DNA of 11,631 bases from Bacteroides sp. (lineage in GTDB: Bacteria; Bacteroidota; Bacteroidia; Bacteroidales; Bacteroidaceae), in NCBI GenBank assembly GCA_030151635.1, contig JASLDF010000125.1, forward strand, positions 1 through 11,631, read 5' to 3'. A model generated the notes under the pieces. It did not search any database and was not told the DNA's origin. It saw only the letters and a program-made list of their open reading frames with translations. Positions 1-7,400 of the stretch are shown in pieces. Made by a program: the position numbers and the translations under genes. Each line of letters starts with the position of its first letter. Position 1 is the stretch's first letter.

Positions 1-60
1 AGCCATCTTACAAAATCATAAATAGCTCAACCAAAACATCGAATTGATGACTATTTTTTA

Positions 61-68
61 TACTTTTG
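61..68 (+). promoter_or_regulatory. Candidate Bacteroidota -7 promoter box for the exporter operon
   Basis: TACTTTTG matches the Bacteroidota -7 consensus TAnnTTTG exactly and lies 60 bases before the first ATG of the plus-strand operon. A start of transcription near 73-76 would leave a 5' leader of about 55 bases. The partner -33 element is not convincing: the nearest TTG (44-46) is only 14 bases upstream, whereas about 19-21 is usual. The call rests on the -7 match and on its position in the only real intergenic space of the window. Confidence 0.45.
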
Positions 69-76
69 TGAAAAAT

Positions 77-96
77 TTAATTGTAGACACAATTAA
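77..96. repeat. 8-bp perfect inverted repeat in the exporter leader
   Basis: TTAATTGT at 77-84 and ACAATTAA at 89-96 are perfect reverse complements separated by AGAC. The dyad begins about 8 bases after the candidate -7 box, so it would lie at the transcription start and in the early leader of the yjjP-yjjB operon. It could be an operator for a dimeric repressor or a small RNA hairpin. It is AT-rich and has no T-run after it, so it does not look like a terminator. The symmetry is visible in the sequence; the role is inference. Confidence 0.4.
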
Positions 97-128
97 TAGT
101 ACTCATATAAAACATCACCTGAAAAGAT

Positions 129-890
129 ATGCAAGCGCGTGTACTTTCAATTTCTCGATTTATTGCTGAATATTCCTCTACACTAATGGGAAGTGGAGTC
201 CATACATCTCGAGTAATTCGTAACTCTAAACGAATTGGAGACTCCTTTGGATTGGATATTAAAATCGGAATTTTTCAAAAAACTATTGTCTTAACCATTA
301 TTGACTCGGAAAACAACATCACGCATAGTGAGGTCGTAGATATAACCAGTCACCCCATAAGTTTTGAATTCAATGCCGAACTAAGTGCGTTAAGCTGGGA
401 GGCATACGACAAACACTTATCCTTGGAAGAACTAAAAGAAAAATACAATCAAATCGTTCATGCACCACGAATGAACCCACTTTTCGTACTTATTCTTGTA
501 GGATTTGCAAATGCTTCATTCTGCAAACTTTTCGGAGGGGATTGGGTATCAATCGGTATTGTATTTTCAGCTACCTGCACAGGTTTCTTTATCAAACAAC
601 GACTTATCGCAAATAAGGTAAATCATTTCATTGTGTGTGTAGTTACTGCATTTATTGCTTCCTTATGTGCATCTATTTCCTTTTTATTTGATACTACATC
701 GGAAGTAGCTTTGGCTACAAGCGTACTCTTCCTTGTGCCAGGTGTTCCATTAATAAATGGTGTTATTGATATAGTTGAAGGTTATATATTAACGGGATTC
801 TCTAGACTTACAGAGGCTGCACTTTTAGTAACATGTATAGGTGTAGGTATGTCTGTAACGATGTTTCTTGTAAAAGATAATTTATTATGA
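129..890 (+). CDS. yjjP: ThrE N-terminal-type exporter subunit, YjjP-like
   Basis: Inner-membrane subunit of a split threonine/serine exporter (ThrE/DUF1212 family). With 253 residues it is close to the length of E. coli YjjP. A soluble N-terminal part (about 1-112) is followed by roughly five membrane segments (about 117-135, 138-156, 166-188, 193-215 and 225-246). Family-typical stretches are FCKLFGGDW at 131-139, which parallels the CKLNNGGW stretch of YjjP, and VPGVPLIN at 203-210. In E. coli YjjP works with YjjB in succinate export, and the single-chain ThrE of Corynebacterium exports threonine and serine, so the substrate here is uncertain. The ATG at 129 is preceded by an adenine-rich stretch without a clear Shine-Dalgarno sequence. 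The stop overlaps the next start in ATGA, which implies translational coupling with the partner subunit. Confidence 0.9.
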   Translation: MQARVLSISRFIAEYSSTLMGSGVHTSRVIRNSKRIGDSFGLDIKIGIFQKTIVLTIIDSENNITHSEVVDITSHPISFEFNAELSALSWEAYDKHLSLEELKEKYNQIVHAPRMNPLFVLILVGFANASFCKLFGGDWVSIGIVFSATCTGFFIKQRLIANKVNHFIVCVVTAFIASLCASISFLFDTTSEVALATSVLFLVPGVPLINGVIDIVEGYILTGFSRLTEAALLVTCIGVGMSVTMFLVKDNLL

Positions 891-1378
891 TAGTAAGAGA
901 TTTACTTTTAGACGGTTTTTTTGCAGCCATTGCAGCTTGTGGATTTGGAGCAATTTCGGATCCTCCACTGCGTGCATTTAAATTTATCGCACTACTTGCA
1001 GCTGTTGGACACGCTACTCGCTTTTGCTTGATGACGGTTGTTGGAATTGATATTTCAATCGCCTCGCTATTTGCAGCACTTCTCATCGGGTTTGGTAGTT
1101 TATGGCTAGGTAAACGAGTTTACTGTCCTATGACCGTACTTTACATACCTGCTTTACTTCCTATGATTCCGGGTAAGTTTGCATACAATATGGTCTTTTC
1201 TCAATTGATGTTTTTGCGTAATATGGATCAGGTTTTAGAACGACAAAAATACATGGAAATGTTCTTTACAAACTCAATGGTTACTTGCACAGTTATTTTT
1301 GCACTAGCCATTGGAGCAACTCTTCCGCAATTTATCTTTCCTTCAAGAGCCTCATCATTAACTAGACACGACAGATAA
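887..1378 (+). CDS. yjjB: ThrE C-terminal-type exporter subunit, YjjB-like
   Basis: Partner subunit of the split ThrE exporter (ThrE_2 type), 163 residues against about 157 in E. coli YjjB. It is hydrophobic, with four to five membrane segments (about 7-23, 32-52, 58-75, 82-106 and 129-150). Family hallmarks are the early PPLRAFKFIALLAAVGH stretch at 26-42, parallel to VPVRALRWCALLGSIGH in YjjB, and PMIPGKFAYNMV at 92-103 in the place of the YjjB segment PMFPGISAYTAM. The start ATG overlaps the yjjP stop by 4 bp and the next gene begins one base after its stop, so all three genes should be co-translated. The substrate is probably a small dicarboxylate or hydroxy amino acid, but the sequence does not say which. 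Confidence 0.9.
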   Translation: MIVRDLLLDGFFAAIAACGFGAISDPPLRAFKFIALLAAVGHATRFCLMTVVGIDISIASLFAALLIGFGSLWLGKRVYCPMTVLYIPALLPMIPGKFAYNMVFSQLMFLRNMDQVLERQKYMEMFFTNSMVTCTVIFALAIGATLPQFIFPSRASSLTRHDR

Positions 1379-1379
1379 T

Positions 1380-2108
1380 ATGAATATCTTTTGGGAAACC
1401 ATAGCCAATTACAATCTATCGACATGGCCTTTTCAGCTTCTAATTGGATTGATAGGAGCAATTTTGACCATGTGGCTAATCTTTCGTCCAAATAAATGGA
1501 TAGTCAAAGGAATGAAATTATTTCTAGCACTGACATACACTTGGATAGGAGTTGTGTACTACCTTATTTACTGTAAAGAGAGAGGATATAGTGATATTCT
1601 GTGCTATTTTTGGTTGTTGATGGCGGGTGCTTGGATATGGGATTTGATTGCGAACTACACCACTTTTGAGAAGACTGGAAAGTTCAAATTCTTAGCCATA
1701 CTACTGATGGCAATGCCTTTTATCTATCCCCTTCTGTCCATTGGAAGAGGATTAACATTCCCGGCTATTGCATCGCCAATTATGCCTTGTGCTGTGTCCA
1801 CATTTACAATTGGATTGTTTCTTTATCACTCAAAGAAAATCAATATGTTTTTGGTCTTATTTCTATGCCATTGGTCATTCATTGGTCTAGCAAAGACATA
1901 CTTCTTTGACATTCCCGAAGATTATGTATTAGTAGCTACCTCGGTTCCTGCCATCTACATTTTCTTCAAACAATACTACCTAACAGCACCTGCAACGCAA
2001 TCAAAACCCGACATTAAAATCGTACGGTTAGCGCTTATTTTCGTCTGTACGCTAATCAGTCTTATCCTTGTAGGAACGATTTTAAATCAATTCTACAACA
2101 TATTCTAA
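1380..2108 (+). CDS. Multi-pass membrane protein, probable DUF6064 family
   Basis: A 242-residue integral membrane protein with about eight predicted membrane helices (near 18-36, 44-64, 75-91, 103-121, 134-150, 154-172, 181-197 and 214-235). The N-terminal FWETIANYNLSTWPFQ (4-19), the TYTWIGVVYYLIY segment (52-64) and a central SPIMPCAVSTFTIGLFL block (132-148) followed by a tryptophan-containing helix resemble the DUF6064 family as I remember it. No function is established for that family. There is no signal peptide and no recognisable catalytic motif. Its ATG lies one base after the yjjB stop, so it is coupled to the exporter and may be an accessory or a functionally linked membrane protein. 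Its stop is two bases from the stop of the converging pbpC. The gene itself is clear; the family name is moderately sure. Confidence 0.7.
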   Translation: MNIFWETIANYNLSTWPFQLLIGLIGAILTMWLIFRPNKWIVKGMKLFLALTYTWIGVVYYLIYCKERGYSDILCYFWLLMAGAWIWDLIANYTTFEKTGKFKFLAILLMAMPFIYPLLSIGRGLTFPAIASPIMPCAVSTFTIGLFLYHSKKINMFLVLFLCHWSFIGLAKTYFFDIPEDYVLVATSVPAIYIFFKQYYLTAPATQSKPDIKIVRLALIFVCTLISLILVGTILNQFYNIF

Positions 2109-2110
2109 TC

Positions 2111-4438
2111 CTATTTACTCAGTGTGGAAGAGAAGCTAACACTGGTTGTATTCCCTAGTCCATCAACCACAGCCATAACATGGTGTCCATCTTCAGGAAC
2201 TAAACTTTGCTGATGAATGTAGGTTGTTTCACCAATATAGTGACCATCTAAATGCCAAAACACTTGTGCATTTGGATCAATATGTGCTAATTCAAAAACC
2301 ACGGGTCCATACGAACCATCAAACTGTTTTGTAATAATTAAGTCGGCATTCGTATACGGGTAGATAAACTGCATCGTACTCATACTATCTTCGCCACAAC
2401 CTTTCTTAAAAGGCGGCAAGACTTCATATTCGGGATGTGCTTTCACGTAAAACCACTCCCAAACTGGAGGCAACGTAAACCATGATTTCTGAATTATTCC
2501 ATCTTCACCTGCACAAGACTGATAAACTCGATTCTTTCCATCGGCAGTTAGCGTTACTAAATGATGATATGGACAAATTAAATCGGTGTTTTGAGCAGCA
2601 TTTGGAGCTACTAAAACCGTATCAATGTCGGAGCAGAAGCGACTTTTTAAAAAGCCCGACTGATGACAAACCTCTGCATCTACAAATTGATTCGCAGGAC
2701 GATCTATCCACTGCTCATTTTGAAAGATATTAAACAATTCAAAAAGAACAGGACCAGCTACACGCCCCCCAATCAATTCAGGATTACCTTCGCCCGTAGC
2801 ATTACCAACCCAAACTGCAATAACATGTTTCTTATTTACTCCAACTGCCCAAGCATCTCTGAACCCTTGACTAGTTCCTGTCTTCCAACCAATCATTTGC
2901 ATAGAAGGCATACGCTTCCAAGCAATTTCCCCCGGTCTATTTACCTCTGTTAATATCGATAAAGTTTGCCAAGCGGCACCTGCTGTATATTGTGGAGGCC
3001 AAGGGGTAGATTCTTCATCTAAACGTGTTTTAAGTAAAGTCGTTGGTTGCTGTGTAGCTATTTGTCCCAAATGCATGTATGCACTAGCCACATCAATCAA
3101 CTTTCCTTCCGATCCTCCCAAAATGATTGATAAACCATAGTAAGAAGCCGGCTGGTTTAATGTAGTAAATTTCAAAAGTTTCAATTTGTCATAAAACTTC
3201 TGATACGTGTAATCCCTCAATAGAACAACTGACGGTAAATTTAATGAACGGCTTAATGCTTCTGATGCTTTTACTGCTCCTTCATATTTTAAGTTAAAGT
3301 TTTGCGGTGAAAACCCTGATATTTTCATCGGAATATCAGGCACTAACTGATTCGGTAAAAGTAATCCTTCGTCTAACATAGAAGCAAATAAGAATGGTTT
3401 TAATACACTCCCCGTACTGCGTGGAGCATCTACTATATCTACTTGACTTCCTCCACGATTGGTTTCAAAACCAGAGTTTCCGTGATAAGCGATTATCTCT
3501 CCCATTTCAACATCAAGAACTACGGCTGCAATATCATTGATGTTATGTTTTCGATATTCTCGATTCCAACGATTGGCCACACCTTCTACTTTTTGCTGGA
3601 TTGAAATATCAATAGTAGAAGTCGTCGTCACTCCTGGATACTTACTATTCATTTGTGATACCAAGTGAGGTGCTATTTGCGGTAAAGCAATCGGTTTATC
3701 TGGAATATCTTCTTCTAAAGCAAGTTCTAAAGTATAATCATCAATAAGGTTTTTACGATGCAATTTCTGCAACAAACGGTTTCTTTTTTCTTTCAAGGCA
3801 TCACGTTTACGAGCCAAGTGAATTGCACTTGGAGAATTTGGTAAAACAGCTAAAGTAGCAGCTTCAGCCCAAGATAGATTAGTTGCCGTATGACCGAAGT
3901 ACCTCCATGATGCAGCAGAATAGCCCACAACATTGCCTCCGAAAGGAGCATAGGAAGCATACAAATTTAAAATCTCCTCTTTAGAATACCGAAACTCTAA
4001 ACGAGTTGCTAAAATGGCTTCAATTACTTTTTCATAAACCGTGCGTTTCTCATTTCGAGAAAGACGTATCACTTGCATAGTGATTGTACTTCCGCCACGA
4101 ACAACACTTTTAGCTTTCATGTTTGATAGGAATGCTTTACCTATCGAAAAAGGATTTACACCCCAATGATAATAAAAGTAATCGTCTTCAAAAGCAATCA
4201 TGCATTGCTTAAGTTTTTCAGGAATCTCATTGGTAGGGGAAAATCTCCATTGCCCATCGGATGCGATTCTCGCACCCAATAGTTCGCCCGATCGGTCTAA
4301 AACTAATGTAGAGGTTGGTTCATCAAATATTCTTCGTGGCAAACAGAAGAAGTAAATGATGAGAAGAAAGGCAAGTACGTACCTTAAGATACGTGCTTGC
4401 CTTTTAGATATGTGTTTAAAACATTTCAAATTCAACAA
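2111..4438 (-). CDS. pbpC: Penicillin-binding protein 1C (bifunctional transglycosylase/transpeptidase)
   Basis: Class A PBP that polymerises and can crosslink peptidoglycan from the periplasmic face of the inner membrane. It has 775 residues against about 770 in E. coli PBP1c. A membrane anchor lies at about 18-35. The GT51 transglycosylase domain contains the catalytic Glu84 in EDDYF and the GGSTITMQ motif at 115-122, whose M before Q is typical of PBP1C. The transpeptidase domain has all three motifs: S344-V-L-K347, S398-L-N400 and K519-T-G521. A cysteine-containing linker (C591, C602 and three later cysteines) leads to a C-terminal BiPBP_C-like beta domain (about 695-770). It starts two bases after the stop of the alpha-2-macroglobulin gene, the same pairing as yfhM-pbpC in E. 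coli. The start codon is TTG, because no in-frame ATG exists between the upstream in-frame stop and codon 80. Confidence 0.93.
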   Translation of the reverse strand: MLNLKCFKHISKRQARILRYVLAFLLIIYFFCLPRRIFDEPTSTLVLDRSGELLGARIASDGQWRFSPTNEIPEKLKQCMIAFEDDYFYYHWGVNPFSIGKAFLSNMKAKSVVRGGSTITMQVIRLSRNEKRTVYEKVIEAILATRLEFRYSKEEILNLYASYAPFGGNVVGYSAASWRYFGHTATNLSWAEAATLAVLPNSPSAIHLARKRDALKEKRNRLLQKLHRKNLIDDYTLELALEEDIPDKPIALPQIAPHLVSQMNSKYPGVTTTSTIDISIQQKVEGVANRWNREYRKHNINDIAAVVLDVEMGEIIAYHGNSGFETNRGGSQVDIVDAPRSTGSVLKPFLFASMLDEGLLLPNQLVPDIPMKISGFSPQNFNLKYEGAVKASEALSRSLNLPSVVLLRDYTYQKFYDKLKLLKFTTLNQPASYYGLSIILGGSEGKLIDVASAYMHLGQIATQQPTTLLKTRLDEESTPWPPQYTAGAAWQTLSILTEVNRPGEIAWKRMPSMQMIGWKTGTSQGFRDAWAVGVNKKHVIAVWVGNATGEGNPELIGGRVAGPVLFELFNIFQNEQWIDRPANQFVDAEVCHQSGFLKSRFCSDIDTVLVAPNAAQNTDLICPYHHLVTLTADGKNRVYQSCAGEDGIIQKSWFTLPPVWEWFYVKAHPEYEVLPPFKKGCGEDSMSTMQFIYPYTNADLIITKQFDGSYGPVVFELAHIDPNAQVFWHLDGHYIGETTYIHQQSLVPEDGHHVMAVVDGLGNTTSVSFSSTLSK

Positions 4439-4443
4439 TCTTA
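4427..4443 (-). promoter_or_regulatory. pbpC translation start junction: TTG start, no ATG available
   Basis: Reading leftwards, the alpha-2-macroglobulin stop TAA (4443-4441) is followed by GA and then by TTG TTG AAT TTG AAA. Upstream the pbpC frame is open only back to a TGA at 4462-4460, and that stretch has no ATG or GTG. The first in-frame ATG downstream is codon 80, which would delete the membrane anchor. Initiation must therefore use one of the TTG codons (4438, 4435 or 4429) or something rarer. No Shine-Dalgarno sequence is visible. Start by re-initiation or coupling after the upstream stop is the simplest reading. Confidence 0.6.
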
Positions 4444-7400
4444 ATGTGCGATATTCAATTCATCTGCTTTGGTTTTTCCAAATATTTCTGGATTGTACAT
4501 CACCTCTGCTGTAATTGCTGGTACAATAAACTTACCAGCGTAAACAGCTTGAAGACGTACTTTTATAATTCTAGACTCGCCAGTATATAAAGAGAAATAG
4601 CTTAAAACTCGATCATCTCTAATATCTTGGTAATCTACAGAAGCTGGTTGAACTGCTTTAGTACTTCTATTTATTCTAAAGTTTGAAGCACCATATATTT
4701 CACAGTTGGTTGGAATAATGTGAGTAACTGCAATGTTTTCACGATTCATGTTTGAAACATTAGTCACTTTAACTTCTGCGTAGAAATCTTGGCCTTCAAC
4801 TAAACTAGATAAGTTGATTTTACCTTCATTTTTGAAGTCCAAGTACTTAACAGTAACTTCTAACCCTTCTGCTGAGGCTGGTGTTAAATCCTTTAAAACA
4901 GACTTGTATTCTAATAGTTGCAGATTCATCACTCCTTTAGAAGTATTCTTTAATGTAACACTACCTTTCTGTTTTACATCTAAGTTTTGATTATAAATGG
5001 ATTTATCTTCCGAGAATGACTGTAACTTTCCATTATCAATAGTTAACTCAAACTTAAGTTTATCTGAAGAAGACTTGTTAATAAACTCACCCATCGCCAT
5101 TAATCCATAGGCAGTCGATTGTGTTTGATAATAAGACTCACTAGTCATTTTTTCGGCCAATGTTATCGCTTCCTTGAAAGCCTCATCATTTTTACCTAAC
5201 AGTACTTTGGTTTGAAGTCTGAATGATATATTACGAATATCAGAACCATAGTAACGATAACTATCCGATGAAGAATCTTGTCTAGCAGCTGAATAAGACA
5301 ACTCTTTCGCTATTTTATCCTTACCTGCTAAAGCATAAGCTGCAGACAATATCCACTGTTCTTCGGTTGAAAGACGACGATTCTCATTGATTCGATTCAT
5401 CACATTTAAGTTTGCTTTTCCACCCAACGCCAATACATACAAACTATAAACCTGTACATAAGAATCGTTTGAGTTTGTTTGAACTAGAGTAGATAAATAA
5501 TTCACAAACTTCTTCAATACATCATCATTTACTTGGTAGCCTAGCTCTTTAGCACGAATCAAGAACATACCAGCATATTGAGTCGCCCAAGGAGAATTGT
5601 AAGAGCCACCTGGCCAATACATAAATCCACCTTCATACGTTTGACGAGCATACAATTCTCGGATGGTCTGATTGACAGTAGCATCTATTTTCACCTTTTC
5701 TTCCTTGTTTAACTGTTTAATAAACGGAATATAAAGAAGAGGTAAAGCTCTTGATGTAATTTGCTCTGTACAACCATGCGAATATCCATAAAGGAAATTT
5801 AAACGTTTAGACAAATCAAATAACGGTAAGTTTGATGCCGTCAAGTTCAGCTTTTGTTCATTATTTATGATGTCAAAATTATAATCCATAGTAACAGATT
5901 CCCCAGCACTTAAAATCTTATTTTGAGCTACAGCAATCTGTGGATTAGGATTTCGAACATCTATTTCAATGGTTTCAGTAGCAATAAACTTACCACTTTT
6001 AGCAGTAAAAGTTACTTTTTCCACACCAACATTCGCACCCACTTTAAAGTGGAAATATTTCAATTGATCTCCAATTTGAGTGAATTTCAAGTTTACTTTT
6101 TTGTCATTTACCACAGTGATATTCGATGAAGTCTGAATGTTTAACTCCACATTTTTCACTTCATCTTCTAATGCAAAAATATTGATTGGAACCCAAACAT
6201 CCTCTCCTATACTTAAGACTCTAGGTAAAGATGATATCAGCATCAATGGAGAACGTACAAATGAATTCGCTTCAGTAGCTCCATAAGCACCTGCACCTGC
6301 CCCCACAACCATTGTTCTAACAGAACCTACATACATAGGTAACGTTATTTTATGTTTATCGGTTTTACCTGCTTTCAGTGTAAATGGACCTACAAATTTA
6401 ACCACTGGATTAAAACGATTGGCTTTCGCATCCGCTCCTTCCAAGTTCTCATCTCCCCCAACTCTATATATACGGTCAAATGCCTTAGATAATGCACTAA
6501 TTACATCATCATACATATCCCAAGTACGAATGCCTAGCGCTTGTTTCGCAAAGAATGTACTCCATGGGTTCGGTGTTTTAAACGATGTCAAGTCTAAAAG
6601 GCCATCATCAACTATTGCCAAAGAATATGTCATCTCTTTACCCGACTGTTCGGTCACTTCAACAACAAACTCCTTCTGTGGCTCAATCACCTTTGGAACA
6701 ACAACTTTAGGTTGAAGTTTCGTCGATTTATCAGTTACTTTTATTGCTGAAACTCCATATAAACGAATTGGCGAATCATTAACAGTTTGCTCGTGTGGTT
6801 GATACAAACTAATGTACATATACACATTCGGTATAAACTCTTTTACAGCTTTAAACACCACTGTAGTAGACTCATCTGCTTTAGTTTCTACCCACTCTCG
6901 TTTAATTACTTTGGTTCCATCTTCAATAGATATAAAGGCACGTCCTTTTTTCAGTGGAGGCAAGGTAGCAGTAATGCTTTCTCCTACCTCATACGAATCT
7001 TTATCTGTTGTAAAGTTAAAGGTAGTAATCCCTTTATTATCCGATTTATTCGATGTTCCTCTCCAATATGGCCAGTCTACATAAATATCTTGGAATACAG
7101 TATGTCCACTTGAATCATCTTTAATAACGATTAAATAGTTACCATAGTTAGGGTAATCCACTTTGAAATTTAATTCTGTATATCCATCAGTTCCTGATTT
7201 CAGCTGTCCATTATCAATTAAATTCGCCGCTTTAAGCTTATCAATATAATTTAGTGATAACTCAGAGCGATCATACCACCACGACCAACTTAATTTATAA
7301 ATTTTATAGGTTAGATTATTATGAACTACAGGCTTACTGTCTGCATCAATATTAACCAATTTAACCTTGTGAGTAATGTCTGTTTCGTAGCTCCAAGTAT

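Noticed and set aside
4..6. CAT on the plus strand, a possible ATG of a divergent gene running off the left edge
   Set aside because: Only two codons would be in the window, and no convincing promoter box is visible for the minus strand in the leader.
808..1086. Minus-strand open frame opposite yjjP/yjjB
   Set aside because: It lies opposite two well-supported genes and its translation resembles no family I know; it is an antisense shadow.
2120..2144. Inverted repeat CAGTGT/ACACTG near the convergent stop codons, as a possible bidirectional terminator
   Set aside because: The stem is only 6 bp with a 13-base loop, no T-run follows on either strand, and it lies inside the end of pbpC.
2482..2953. 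Two plus-strand open frames opposite pbpC
   Set aside because: Both lie antisense to the transpeptidase and C-terminal region of pbpC, which has all its motifs, and have no recognisable domains.
6419..7113. Plus-strand open frames opposite the alpha-2-macroglobulin gene
   Set aside because: They are antisense to a continuous, family-typical coding region; low-complexity translations, no start signals.
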